NCBI GenBank assembly: GCA_015657535.1
Contig: JADHZB010001542.1
Coordinates: forward strand, 13,037-77,036
DNA: 64,000 nt
DNA from: Nephromyces sp. MM_2019
Lineage: Eukaryota; Apicomplexa; Aconoidasida; Nephromycida
Direction of reading: 5' to 3'
The notes beneath the pieces were generated by a model. That model had not been told where the DNA came from. It was given only the letters and a program-made list of their open reading frames with translations, and ran no database searches. The translations under genes and the position numbers were made by a program. This document shows positions 11,982 to 25,782 of the stretch, piece after piece. Within the stretch, counting starts at the first letter, position 1. The number at the start of each line of letters is the position of its first letter.

Positions 11982-13138
11982 AGATTGTGAATATATATTC
12001 CCAGGGCTCATATGACTTATCAATAGTATATAAGCTTATGAAGACATACTCAATAGGACAGCTAAACACGTAATCTTGGATATATTTCTGCCTATTCAGT
12101 TTGGGATTTATTGTGTTTATTTTATCCTCTTAAACTAGCTGGAAAACTATAAATTATGGGAAGAGTAGGACACACATGTAGGCAAAACGTTTGCATGATT
12201 TAAGAAACAAAAACAATTATAAAGCTAAATGAATATTAAAGCGAAATATGCGATCTTTATGTGTATTAATTACAATGTCTTATATTACTCGAAATATGGG
12301 AATGCGTGTGCATCTCAGTCTGCTTAATTGGAAAAGGAGGTGAAGGCATGTGGTCTTTGCATCTGGATTGAGTCGTTCGAATGGGGATAAATCGCGTTGT
12401 AAATGTATGCACGAAAATTTGTAAGTTGCTTAATCCCTTTACGCTATTAGCTGTGTGCTTTAGTGTGTGGGTTAAGCGATATATGGGTTGAAACTTGTAT
12501 ATTCTGCAATTTCACTTGTGAAATATATATAATCGGAATATATTTTTTATTCTGATCTGAAATTAAGTGTAGGTACAACTGTATCAGTGTAGGTAAGTTG
12601 CTTGTTTTCATTCCCTCGATATGCTTCGATTGATGGTCATTTTTAACGAAAATTAATGTGGTTTATGCAGCTGCATTGTATGTATTTATATGTTATTCCT
12701 CTGAACAATTGTTTGTTTGGTGACTTCAATCATACCCATTAGAGGTTGGTTGTATTATTGTTAAAATCGACCTCTAAGAAGTGATTGATATATAGAGCAG
12801 TGCCACGGCCATTGTTTCTGTTGCAGAGTTACTCTTTGTAATCGCTTGAAAATTTGCTGCTTGCACACAGCGAAAAGAGGGATTATCACATTTTCCATTT
12901 TTTTGAAAGACAGTTTATTTTTGGATATTTTTGCCAAAATATCTACATATTGTGGGTGTTTACTTTAAAATTTACCATTAATCTGCTTCTGTGGTTTCTT
13001 ATCTCTTTGTTCATTCTTATGAAGTCGTCTATGTGTTGTATATTCCCGGTGATGAGATGGTGGTGTGCTATTTTTCAATTCTTTGTTGTTTTTGCTTTTT
13101 TATGGTCAATATATACTCTTTTTTGCTTGTTATATCAG
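11982..13138. other. RPL5 3' flank, nothing recognised
   Basis: AT-rich interval after the RPL5 stop. It contains the presumed 3' UTR and possibly 5' exons of the next gene. No coding motif or RNA gene was identified. Confidence 0.4.
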
Positions 13139-15215
13139 CAGCAACGAAATGATGAAAATAGTATTAAAGGGTAATTTGCGTCTGATTATCGATGATGCAA
13201 CAAAATATGCTCATTCTGAGTTGCTTCAGGTTGCATTTTTTTCTTATTTAAATAGCTGTGTGGTCTAAGCATAGGAGAATTTTTACTTAATTTTAGATTT
13301 ATTTGTGTTTTGTGTAAATTGATGTGTGCATTTGATCTTCTATGATGAGGTTTTTACACAGACCTGTACTGCAGCAGCTAGGACATGCTCTCATTATGGG
13401 AGTAATATCTCTATGCTCAATGTAGAGGTGTAATTTAGATCTCTGAGAAATGAATTTTATGGTTCTGTATGTAGCATGGCTTAGTGATTGTTAGTGTATC
13501 CTTTTGAAGAGTAATTATATGTCAAGCTGACTGCTTGAAGTTCTCTTGATTCACGATATTATTTACGTTTGCAATTATTCTTGCCTAACCTGTGGTATAT
13601 TTTGTTGCGTCTAGTAGGTAATTTTGCTATACAAAGGTGGCATGATTTTTTTTGGCGTGTAGATGGTGTGATTTTATGGCATTCTACTCCAGCTAGTCAG
13701 AGATATCTAAACTTATTTTATGTTAAATATCCTTGGAATGTTGGAATAATAACCTTCAAAGATCGGAATATATTACGAGACATTGTTATCATGATGTAAC
13801 AATGGTTTCCTTACTTGTTCCGATATATAATAAGCTGTTGTAGGATATATTTTGTATTTTCTGAGTGTATATACAGTGCCTATACATCAATACTTACGGA
13901 TGTTTTTTTTGTCCCCAAAACTTAAGTTATGTTTACATGCAGCAGGTAGATCTTATTATACCTTTAGACAAGTTCTTCCCTTTTCATGTTTTATTTGTTC
14001 AAAGTCTTATAATTATTTTTCTGATAAGATGCCATATCTGACATGCACGTTGAGTTCTCGGCTGCGGAAACTGATACAGTAACAGCACGTCCGGGTTAGT
14101 AGGCGTGCGTAAATTAATACCAAACAAGTGAGCATTAGTTGAAAGTCATTTCTTTCGTAATAATTGATTTTCCGTTCCCGCTCCCTACAAAACAAGTCCT
14201 TGCGTTATTGATTGAATATTTGTGATACCGCATTACGATGTAGTTTTCTCTGTCCTTCATATGCTTAGTAACTGATGGAATAATCGTTTACGATATTTGT
14301 TTTATTTTGCTCGTAATTTGGCATTGCGTTCGCTCTTTTACCGAATGCTTGAAGTCTCTGTCTTCAAGAATTCAAATGGCCCTGAGCGTAGATTAAAATC
14401 GGCTCCTTACACAAATGGGTGGTCAGTCACGAAGGTTTCTACTCGTTTTTAGGATTATCCGGACAGTTATTCTTTTGTTCGGAGTTGCAGTGAAGTGGTT
14501 TGTAGCAATATTACAGTAGCCTCCGTGTGGATCATGAGTATACATTGAGAACCCTGTGATTATAAACACAAAATTATTTCTAGAACGATATGAATGCCTC
14601 CTTTTTGTTTTTTTCGGCGTAAATTTTTACTGATGTGCATTTCGGTGAACTCTAGTGAAGCAAATTGTTTTGGTATATTTTAGCCTTCTCCGCTTCGGTA
14701 TAAGGTCAGTTTATATTCATTCGACGATTGTTGCTTTGATATTTTCATATTTAGCATAGTGCGTGCCCGTTACACATATTTCTGTTGGAATAATAAAGAT
14801 GATGACGACAAACTTAGGACACCTACCTACACTATGGCTGAAAGCCAAAGTGGATGAGTATAAATGCCGTCTGAAAACTATTAAACTTTGTCTTGTGTTT
14901 TGTCAGTAGCGATTGAGTGTAGTTGCAGGCTTGTTAAAGCGTTTTATCATTGATATGGTTTCTTCAAAGATGTAAATTTTGTAGTTTCTACCCTTTATGC
15001 GCTGCCTTCAAATACATTTGCTACAATTGCTTATGTCGGTAGGTTTCCTTGCTTGTAAAACTTGATCATTTTCCACTGGTAGTTATCAATTTTCGAAATC
15101 GTTCATTATTCCAGCTCTGTGGTATGATGTGCCATTGCCCATGGTCCTAAATGGTTGGAAACGCTTATTATCACCCTTGGAAGATACTGGGATCGTTGCG
15201 AAGCTGATGTCTTAA
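13139..15215 (+). CDS. Unidentified multi-exon gene
   Basis: Supported exons are 13139-13229, 13362-13427, 14970-15038 and 15115-15215 (TAA). The first two join in phase 0 and read KIVLKGNLRLIIDDATKYA then TCTAARTCSHYGSNIS. The IIDDATKYA...LNVE layout loosely resembles a histone-fold helix pair (TAF-like), but this is weak. The last two join in phase 1 and read NFVVSTLYALPSNTF then LWYDVPLPMVLNGWK, ending VAKLMS. Between them, open stretches at about 14030-14090 (SDMHVEFSAAETDTVTARP) and about 14290-14440 (FKNSNGPERRLKSAPYTNG) are probably exons too. Their joins were not resolved. No family assigned. Confidence 0.36.
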
Positions 15216-16067
15216 AGCATCTTCAATTCGATTAGTTTGTATGAGATTGTTAGTATTTTTTAATTAAGCATTTTTAATAGTTAATGACTGGTTGCTGAAA
15301 TTGAAATGAAAGCTAAACAATTGGCCTGAAGGATGGCTTACTGGCGCTGATAATCTTGCAGGACACTTTTACTGATAATTATCGCTGGTGCTATTCAAAA
15401 GATTGTGTGACCTCTTGCTTGCGCTACAGCCCTTCTAACTATGCTTTGTTGGTGATGTATTGTGTGATAAGTAACTATTTGGGGTCGAATATTACTTGAG
15501 GAGGTAATGTTAACTTCCTGTCTTTAATTAAGTTTTAAATTTGGCTACATGGCTTGGCATGTGAATGTTGTAATAAGATAAAGGACGTTGCATACCAACC
15601 TCGGGGGGGATAAAATTCATGTTTTTTGTGTAGCTAAGGTCTGCGCTATATTCTAGGCCGGCTACTTTATTAGTGTACAGACTAGTTCGCCGATATAATC
15701 AGTTGCGGTCTGTATAACAGCTTTTGAGCGATACTATTGTGGCTCATCCGTGCGGCAAATTTTGCGAGAAGCAAATGTGAGTAATCTCTAACCTGATTAG
15801 CTTGTTTCGTACCCTTTTGAAAATTTCAGCTGGAATAAGATTTGGTGTTCTTGTGTATCGATTGACGATTTGAGTTTCCGAATGTCCCGTAGCGAGTCGT
15901 ACTTACCCCGGGTTAAGCCAAGCACAGTATCTGAGTTTCTTCGTGGTTATTGCGTATATTTTCATCGGTCTCGAGCGATGGTATCCCTGACATCGTGGTA
16001 GCGTAAGTTGGAGGAACTTTGTGTGATCGCGTATGAGAATAGTACTGCATTAGTGTTTGTGGTGGCT
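15216..16067. other. Intergenic, nothing recognised
   Basis: No convincing exon or repeat. It probably holds the 3' UTR of the preceding gene and the promoter of the coiled-coil gene that starts near 16068. Confidence 0.4.
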
Positions 16068-19000
16068 ATGGAACGGGATATAGAAAGAGTTGGGCCGGAA
16101 CTCTACGCGCTGCTGAAGCAGATAAGGGATGAAATATGCAGGATTGAAGGTATTATGCTGTCTGCCCTCCGCAGACCTGGAGGATTGGATTGTGAACACG
16201 ATGTATATCGCCGTGATGGTAATCTACTACCTGAAAAGTTATACCATAGCATGCGGTATGTGTACCAGGATGCAGCTTGTAACAGTGAACTGCCTTTACT
16301 TAGTCGGCGGTTTTAGCGTGAAGATTTGTGTTTTTGTTGATGGGATTGCGAGGCACGCGCCCGTTTTGGGTTAAGGGTCTCCGGTTTAAAACAGGGCAAG
16401 GTATGAATTGGAATCCCCTCACCATACTCTTCATGCTCTCTTTCATATTCCAGATTTTCTACTGGATGAGATGATTGAGATTCTTGCATATATGCGTTTG
16501 TGGGTAGCTATATCTGGCGAATCTTCCTCGGAAAAGGATGGTGGCTCGGGGCGGGGGGTCGGCAGGGTGGATAGTGCTGAATCCGTCGGCGTCCAGTGGA
16601 AGTGCAGGCGAATCGCCAAGGCTCTACTTCGACGATTGCAGGGAGAGTGGTCTAAGCTTGCCGAGGAGGCTGTGGATAAGGTAGAATATGCAGATGAGCA
16701 TGGAGTCATGCTCTCCAGTGTCTTCGAATCAAGCTATTGAGTGCCCATTGACAGTCGAAAGCGTCGCGTTGCATCTCAAAGAAAACATAAAGTGCAAAGG
16801 GTCCTTCCGCAAGCATTGCGCTTTGCGTCATCACCAGGATGCAAGTTATTAATAAACATTTTTTATTTGCAAGTTCATGGTTATCCCACTTGAACGAATA
16901 TCCTTATCTCTCACAGATAATGGCGTATGCCACTGAAAGCCAATCCCTTCAGCGAGAGCTTTCGCGGGTAGAAGAAAAGGTGAAGAAGCAAGTAAGTGTG
17001 TTCACTCGTCTGGGAGAGTACTAGGCGTTGTGTGACTTTTGAGTATCATCCGAAGTCTTTAATTCGGCGGTACCATGAGTATGTGCTGCGTTTCGCTATG
17101 GGGAACCATGAATTCGAATGCCGTATCATTTTTCTTGACAAGAAAAAGAAGTCATTATTCCTTGCTTATCATAGCAATTTGAACTTGCAGCAAGAAAGAA
17201 GGAAATTCAATTCCAATGCCTTCAGGCTGCCGATATAGATGCTGTGTCTACCTCCTTCAGCAATGAACTTGCAGAGAGATCGGTGCTAGAAGAGAACCTA
17301 CAGAATCGCTTGAAGCAGAAGGAGTTAACAATTTCGGTTGGGGCAACGTAATCATTCTCTCCGAGAATTTTGATGGCTTTCTGCTATGTGCAGCTCGTGC
17401 AAGAAGATTAATTGAATATTTTGCGGCTGCATAATAAAGCTATTGGTAAAAAGAGGTTGCATCCAACATCGTGCTTGACATTTCAGTACTGCCGTATCAA
17501 ATGCATCGCACGAAAACTCACTGTGTGCCAGTATTTAAGAGAAATGCTACGTTCATATCTACACTGGCAAGCTGTACTTTTAAATGCTTGCAGATAAATG
17601 GAAGACGTTAAGAAATATTGCTTTTTCACGATATCACACCGGCTCTATATTCCATATACTTAGACTAGAAATACGTCTAAAAATAAACAGCCATGATGAT
17701 ACTATGTATCATCAAAATAATATACCTTCCAATTATTTGACAGAAGCTAGAAGAAAAACTTAAAAAATTAGAACATTCTGTAGCCCTAAAGACATTACAA
17801 AGCAAGGGAGGCGAAGAGATATATCACACTGAGAAAATATCAGCTTCTGGCGTAGAATGGCAAAATCTTCCGGAGGAGGAGGGCAGTAAACAAAAGAAGC
17901 TGTACGTGAGGCAGTACTCGCAGAAGTGTATAGCGTAACATCAGTGGTGAAACTGTGTAACACGCCTCATGTATTCAGTTTTATGTACAATGCGGAAATT
18001 CACATTTGAAATTTTGCTCGCAAAATATGTGGTCTGCATTGAATTGAGTGTGCTCTCCTAGCTAGAGGAGACTCTATGCATTTGAGTTGACAAGTCTATA
18101 ATTTCAAATCATGTACCAAATAGTTGACAATATCATCCGCGCTAAGTTATGATAAAAAAACATCATAGGACGGAAAAGCCGACGGATGGCGAGAAAGTTG
18201 GTACTTCGCACAGCGCTGAAAATCTACGCGCACTCCTAAAGAATTCCCAAGCTGAGGTAATAGAACCCTTAGCCGCTAGAGTTTTTCACCAATTAGTACA
18301 ACGATAGGCGTTACTACCACATAAATAATAAACCATTGGTAGTGCTTGCCACGCTGTAAATTCCCCAAAAAAATATAACCTCGTCACTTGACGCTTCCTC
18401 TAAGCACTTTTGCGATTAGAGCATGGTGACTCACATTACAGTGCATCTTCGGCAAAGTTACAGGAAACGATTTGTATGACAGTTATCACTCCTAATGTTT
18501 ACAATATGGCTGTGTTTGCGCAGCCATGTTGGTCACTTTTACGATGAAAAACTTTCCTCCCGTGATATGTGCGTTGACGAGTGTACCCACACAGATCCCA
18601 TTTCATTTAAATTATTTATAGTTGAAAGAAGTGAAGGAAAAAGTCGCCGTGAAGGATTCAATTATCCAAAGCTTCAAGACTATGCTAACTAAACCGGCCC
18701 CAATTTTTGTAGCCACTTCGAATGAGAGCTTCGAAATAGTGAAAAAACAGGGAGGAATAGCAACTGACAATGATATGCCTGAAACACCCTTACCAGGAGC
18801 CTCAGAAGTATCCCTTGTGTCTGGAATGCCTTCAAGAGCTAAGCGAACTGGTGTGCTACCCGTCATCTTAGAGTGAGATAGTTTATGAGAATGCAGCAAA
18901 TTAAATAGCACCGAAGCTCTCTAGGTTCTTAATGAAATTTGCTCTTTTTAAGTGCTAATTACCCTGCAAAAACTGGAGTCAATAACGATGCGGGATGAGT

Positions 19001-22000
19001 GATTATTAGTAGTTTCGATTATCTGTAAACTCGGTAATCCTAGCAATAGTTGCGTGGTAGGTGGGCATGCTAAACAGAACAACTCTTCAGAAGTATAATT
19101 TCTCAGTTTAGGTGTACGCCACTGAATCAAGTAGCACTATGTTCGTGATGCCCTTTTTTATACTGAACTAAGATTACGAATGGTACCTTGTCACCATGAT
19201 CTTGGCCGCATCAAAATACCGTCTGTACACCATTTAATTATTTCTATATTCAGTAGTAAAATACACTTTTTACCCTGCTAGCAGAGCTTAATGGAAATCT
19301 AAGCGAAAATGAAGCAACGGCAGATTTTCCTTTTCGAGCGTCGGAGAGTTTTCCCTCATTGGCAGAGGAAATGGGTTCGCGTGACGTAAGTTCTGCATAG
19401 TAGCTACACTTTGCCTGAAATTTTGTCGTGTCCTAGGTGTAACAGGCAGCTTTTCCTGCATTTTTTCCCACTTGGTAACTTCACTCTCTCACTTTCGCTG
19501 CAACTTGTCAGCAAAAGTTAAATTAGATGTTTTTTTCTATGTGTTGCTACTTGGTAGCTCAGGTTATAATCTTTTTAGAAAAAATCCATCGGACAAAATC
19601 CTGTTGCATGCATGCTTCGTAATACATTCCTAGTTTACGACAATAAACAGTATTATTATTGGGTCTTCCTGACAGTCATGCCCCTTCCTAGGTACCAGCA
19701 GAAGCCACATTTTCCATACTAATATTCAAATTTCAATAATGATTCCCATATCTATAAAGAAGGTTTTAGATATGGCTGCTTATTTTGAGCATTTTCCCGA
19801 GGCCTATTTAGTTTGTTTACTTTACGGAAAAGAAGTTTTTCATTCACAGCTTTTTGATAAACGAACCCACTGCTTAATGTCGCAAATCCCTATATATTTT
19901 CTATACCCCTCAATATAAGTATGGGCTATTTTTCTTGCTATCGAACACGAATTGAATTATTTTGTTTTTAAGCGCTTTGTTTTCATGTATCATGTACAAT
20001 GAAGCTCGAGTATCAGCGATAGCTATAAGAACGCTGCACTCACCATACTCTGCTTTACACAAGAGGGGTAAAGCTATTATTTAATAAGGATGGAGCTAGT
20101 AATTTCTCTCTACGCTACAGTTGATCCACTTTTAGCATGCAGCTACACTTATAATGGCACTTAATTTATGGGATCATGAATAGAGTATTTCCTTATGCAA
20201 GAATTGAGGAAAAATTGCAGCATCATTTACACTCCCTCGGTATAACTTAAGTTATTTGTTGAATCTATGAACAGCCTATCTTTGATATTACAATGGAACC
20301 TGTGGAATATCAGCGGAGGTTGGCGAAGTTTCATCGTTATATGATGCAGCAGGTACAATATAAAGCACACTTGCATGACAATAAAGGTTATCCATTATTG
20401 CAATTCCCGCAAGATAGATAAGCGATTCCCTTGTTTAATTATGTAGAATGCTATTATTTCTGATATCTCAACATGCTTTCTTGTATGTTTTGCGGACAAC
20501 CTTGCTCTCCAGGAAGAAATTCTGACGTTCAGTACCATCCAGATACAATGTACAAATTCCGACCTCGTCCTGCTACTCAACATTTTGAGTCAGTTGCCAC
20601 ACAAGGAGGGGAGCGTAGATTTTAATTCCCTAAGGTTGAAAGCATCGCTTAATGGTGAAACAATTATCAAAGTACCTAATGGTCTTTCGCAGTCTTCCCG
20701 CAAGTTAGTGCCTTGGAAATCCTAATAGATTTTTGGGTTTTTCTTTAAGCAGCTGCATCGGTAGGGTAGCCTTATAACTCTAGGCCTGAGCTATGTGAAT
20801 GCCAGGGTGCTCTAGTTTCCAGGATTCTTAATTGTTGTTTTAACTGTTAGCTGTTTCGACAATTAGTAGATGCATGGAGCGCTTGTACAATTGCATATGC
20901 TCTTTTTATTCTTTGCTGGCTCATCTGATGCTTTCTGAATAAAAATCCAGATTCGAAATAAACAGCGGATGGCTGAATTATGATATTCGTACGATATTAT
21001 GCTTCATTCATGCAACTCCTGGCAGGTATCACTATAGGAAAAAGTGGTTTTTTGCTTCCCTAGGCTATGGAATCAAATCGTTTGCAAAGTTCCCGCAAGT
21101 TCTGAAGACAGCTTGAATCGCACTATCGATGGACACAACGTATGGCAGTTAAAGAGGAAGGCGACGCGAACTTTGGGAAGCATGTCAGTCCTCTATAAAA
21201 TTACCATTTACCAGCATAACAGCATGGATAATACAAGTTTCATCATTCTTTATTTTCAACTACTACATACGTTGTTGCTAGGTCCTTATTCATGGCCTAT
21301 AGTACGACTTTCAGCAGGCAGCATAAGAGTAATCCAAAAAGCATTAAGCGTTTTGTCTCTTCGAACATTCTTGTTACACTTCATGCAAAATTTTTGCCGC
21401 CAGCACCTGTGCAATCCCCAGGAGCAAAAAGTTTTCCATAAATTTGTATCGACTCAATCCACTAACCTTGAACTCATACTTAAATCCCATATACCTCAGG
21501 AAGAGCTTTTACTACTATCACTACAACCCCCCTACTAACGCAGCAAATAAGCTTGAGGGTACACACTATCTTCGAAGTCAACGTAGATTTACAACCATGG
21601 AACCGCTGCAGGCCGCATTTTCCGGAGCTAGCTCACCGCGAAATTCCATGGCTCCAACGTTGTTCTCCTCTCTCTACTCTCGAGGGCTACAGTTAAGGGA
21701 TACTTTACAGAAACGGCTGACCAAAGATTTTAGTAGTATTTCTCACATAAAAAATATTCCCAATATCCTACTAGAGAGTAGTGATAGTATCTCTGAGGAG
21801 TCTGGTACCCCACGTAGTGCAATATCTTCAACACCTTCTGAAACTAATTACAAGGAGACAATGCTGCATAAGCAGCTTTCCGGGATATATACTTCACATG
21901 ATTCGTCTATTGCAACCTCACAGTGGGTAGGAAGAGACAGTCAGAGGGTTAGAAATACTTTCTTCCAGGATTTAGGCAATGGCACTATAAAAAACGGGAA

Positions 22001-22172
22001 CAATTTCCCCGAGGAAAGTGGTAAAGCTCTGAGCATGGAAACTGCTGGCCCCGGGAGGGGCATGTCTGCCACGCTGAGCTCATCGTCAGCGTCAAAAAGC
22101 CATCCCAGGCTAAGGTATTCAGCACAACGAAACACCTATTTGAATGCTAAGCCAGATGCCAAGCCCCCGTGA
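16068..22172 (+). CDS. Large coiled-coil protein, unknown function
   Basis: Multi-exon gene. The first six exons join in perfect phase: 16068-16149, 16175-16255, 16454-16680, 16917-16991, 17199-17336 and 17744-17905. The first intron would be only 25 nt. The N-terminal part has a hydrophobic stretch (MYIAVMVIYYL) and Trp/Arg-rich helices. Exons 4-6 are heptad-like and charged (QRELSRVEEKVKKQ, EENLQNRLKQKEL, KLEEKLKKLEHS), so coiled coil is the best description. Later exon candidates are about 18170-18256, 18617-18850, 19285-19387, 20275-20352, 20515-20632, 20952-21026, 21043-21183 and a Ser-rich C-terminal exon up to 22172. Exons 20515 through 21043 also join in phase and read LLLNILSQLPHKEG, INSGWLNYDIRTI and CKVPASSEDSLNR. 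The 3' end is uncertain, as an alternative donor at 22113 exists. Start codon choice follows the first in-frame ATG. No homologue was recognised. Confidence 0.5.
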
Positions 22173-22400
22173 AGGGCTCAGTGGAACTACACAGATGTCT
22201 TCACGACACTAACAGTGATGTATTCATGTTAGGGGTAGTACGCAAACTTTACTTCAAAATCCAAATATTAAACTCGGTTGTTAAAATAGAAATCAAAATC
22301 TCAGGAGCTCTAGTGGTATCGTTTACCCTCAAGAAGTGGGAGGCACTTTGAAGTGTCCAGCTCTTTTCTAAAAAAGCAATTGACATGAATTGACGTATAG

Positions 22401-25400
22401 GCACAAATGCTAAACACTCGACGCTCGCTATTCACGATGCACACGATGCATCCCCGATACTAATGCAGGAAGCTCAGTATTGGCATAAAAATACCAGGTC
22501 TTCCCTCATTGTTCTGCCCAAAGATCAAGCATTTCTCGAATATTTAAGCAGCCAAGAGACCTGCACAATCATATAGACTTATCATTTTTGCTGACTCTAC
22601 TTACGCTGCTAGAGCTGAACCATATCCAATTGGTACATCCCATAAAGTATGCCCAGGTCTTTAGCATAAATTTATGTCCTTAATGACACGCTGCCCCATT
22701 ATTGGTATGCTAGGTAAATTCGTACGCCTCACATAGATTACCTAGCGGATAGTGATACATACGACCCTGCTAAGCGGTGATTTTTTTCTCTATAAAGCTA
22801 TCAAAAATAATCGATAATTATGCCAGTAATTCTTGCACAAATTCTATTTCACAAGTTCTGAACACATGGAACTGTGAGGCTTTCAAGCTGCTCGTCTTTG
22901 CAATGACTATTTTTTCCTGATCCTCAATGAGCAGATTTAAAATATATCGCCTGAGTGACATTCTGCGTAAATTTTCTGTATCCGGCTTCTATAATTTCGC
23001 AACATGCCAATGAGTAGCTTATTTGGCTATCCCTTGTTGCATTTCAGCCAAATTCTAGTTAGGAGACTCTCATGCCCGTCACTCAGGACGCTTTGCACTG
23101 CTTCTGAAGCCAATAGTCTTCGGTGATTAACCCTGACTGGTTTCTTAGCCCTACTCTCGGTATTGGTTCGACATAGGTTACTTCTTTTACATAGTTGAAA
23201 TATCCTGTGCACCTGGAATGGCAGCTCGTTGCCTTTAGCAACAACGCATGGGTAGTAATTACTCCTAGCGGCCATAGGTAGGATCCTCCAATACACGTAA
23301 CTTAGCTATGTGGACGGATATCCAAGACCGCCTCATCAGCGCATTTATTCAGGACTAATTGCATGACCCGGACTATTATTAGCAAAAATAAAATATTAAC
23401 AAGTAGTCGCTTACGCCCTGAAAAATTCTCACAAGCTCAGCCCGTAACAGTAATACAGAAATCGGAGCTTTGTTCGTGATTTATTGCCCTAAGTGGCAAA
23501 ATTATTTTTCAAAGATGGAAAGCTTACTCCCTTTGAATAACAAATCATACAAAACATTAGCGTATTCTGTTCTGCAGGCTGAGGTATAACACCTGCCTCA
23601 ATAGGTTTGTTCGTATCGCAGCGTTGGAGTGAGCCACAACCGCTTGAGAACTAGCACCGTAGGAACCATGTATCTGCAACCTAAATTCAATATTGTACAA
23701 TTTATCCGGCCTTAAAAGTAGGTTTAATCTCTAATTTCTTCTCGTATTATAAAAAGGCTTATGGAATTCGCGTTGCTCATACCCTAAAGATTTCTTTGTA
23801 TTACAACGGATGCCTACACCCCCATTTCGTACTCCATCGTTCCACTTCAAAATATTGTAGCTTCATAGTATTGGCATAGGGCCGTAAACGTAGATAACTT
23901 AATCTACTTACTGGGGAGCTGCTATACGACAGCGCATCCTGATTTGGTTAATGCTTATATTAAGCTATTTAGAGGTTATTTCGCAAATCATTAGTTTATT
24001 TAAAAGCAGATAAAGCTAGTTTTTATGCATGTTCAACATTCTGAATATTACGGAAAAAAATTTAATGTACAATGATTGCGGCCTAGCCAGAAATCATTGA
24101 GGTCACACTGTGCGACGATGCTCTTCGAATACTACGTATTCTAGATTCATCAATGTCTCTACGAAAGGAAATGCGCATCTTCAGTTTCGTGCGTTCCTTA
24201 TCCCAGGAGCCAGTTCGGCGTAAGCGCCTAATGGGGTGACTTCCGAGGCTCCATAGACTGCAGCACACGCATAGCAGCCAAGTGCTGCTACCCGATCCTC
24301 ATTGAGTACGGGAGGTAATGTGGCTCAAGGTAGCGGGCTAGCACAGGTAGGCCACCTGTTCAAGCTCCAATATCCTGGGGCCGCTGCACAGAAAATAACG
24401 TATCATTTCGATACTTTCAACGCTGCCTGCAGATACGACAATCTATTGCCTACCAAGCAAGAGAGATTGAACGTCCAAAAAAATCGAGTACTCGTACGCT
24501 ACAACACAGTAACATATTCTGCATGTGCTTAGTAACACAATCCTTTCTTTTTCAAATATGACGGGGGTCATTATGCCTGGAGAATTGTGCTCTACTTGAA
24601 GAAATAACCCCATAGCCTCATAACTACGGCAAATCTACCATAGCTTTCCGAAATCAAGTTGGTGCAATAAATTTTCGTGCGGGCTGCGTGTGCAAAAAGC
24701 AATACTATGTTTCAGCCTTACTTAGTCTAGTAACAAAAAACTAACGATTTTCATGCTTAGCTAGTCTTATAACCCAGAAAAAGCCAATTTTCAATGTAGG
24801 CACAACAGCTCTCACGCTAGGGAAAAGTTTCGGGAGCGCGTTTCCTGCTTTAGCTGAGGTTACGAGGTTTACATAGTCTGTGCTTATCCCATGAGATCCA
24901 ATTTATCGTTAGATTTATTCGTTTTAGCGTAAACTATGCTATGTAACGTGCCACGCTATGAGCCGTCAGTCTCTGCAGAACGCGATAAGCATGGAAAACA
25001 AGCGGCAGAACCCTATAGCGTTATAAGTACAGGCTTTCAGTCTTAGGCAACCGCTGAGTTTTTGTTATTGAAGTTGATAAACAATATGATAGTGGGATAT
25101 GAGAACATTCCGAAAAAGATAGCTCAAAAAATTTTGGAAATTAAATATTCAAAAATATGTAACTATATCTTCAAGCAACTCGAGAAGTTGCCAATGCTAT
25201 TTTTGTGCTAGTCACTTTCATAGGGAACCTAAATGCAAACGATACGATACAGTGCTGTTCTTTATCATTGCGGTCCAATACTTCTGCTTTGTGCAACAGA
25301 CGAATTGAGAATAGGGATAGAGTTCCATCCAAGGGCCGTAGTGACGTACGGTTACCCTACGCTACGAGCTGAAGAGTATTCGTCTACGGAATCCCAACCA

Positions 25401-25427
25401 TTTCTCGGGAATATCAAGCTCTGCTGA
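22401..25427 (+). CDS. Unidentified multi-exon gene
   Basis: The best chain is 24087-24235, 24264-24314, 24342-24508 and 25300-25427 (TGA). All joins are phase-consistent and one intron is only 27 nt. The translation has a helical basic segment (DDALRILRILDSS, LRKEMRIFSFVRSL, EPVRRKRLMGTRIA). It continues RYFQRCLQIRQSIAYQAR and ends in IGIEFHPRAVVTYGYPTLR and QPFLGNIKLC. Upstream, 22401-22497 and 22577-22656 also join in phase (ILMQEAQYWHKNT to LIIFADSTYAARAEPYPIG). Whether they belong to the same gene is unproven. Exons between 22.7 and 24.0 kb are likely but could not be chosen among overlapping frames. No family recognised. Confidence 0.4.
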
Positions 25428-25782
25428 GAGGCACTACACGCAGTGAAACAAGAAATTTTGGCTTTGTTTGTGGTGGTACATCAACGAAAAAAAATATTAG
25501 CCGCAAAAGCTAGTTATACTTACTAAACAGCACAAAGAACATTTAAGACCAGGGCAACTTTATTCGAGGAGTAGAAGCACCAAATATAGTATAAAACTGC
25601 ACGAACTTAGGTGTAGCGAGCGCGCGAGATAGTTGTGCATGCCGCATCACAGCTAGTGTAACCGCGAATGCGCTACTAAAAATGTGTCGACAAAGTGCAG
25701 GTCCTCTAGGAAATTGAGATGCTCGAATGAACGAAATAAAAAAATATTCGTGAAATAGAAAAAACTGGATATTTAGCTTAAA

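Noticed and set aside
22577..22760. In-frame TAG codons inside protein-like stretches, suggesting a non-standard genetic code
   Set aside because: RPL5, the pyrophosphatase and GR contain over 1600 codons with no internal TAA, TAG or TGA and end at expected lengths, so the standard code applies; short introns explain the TAGs better.
23027..23296. 89-codon open frame on the - strand
   Set aside because: Overlaps + strand open stretches that end at plausible donors, in a region where neighbouring exons are +.
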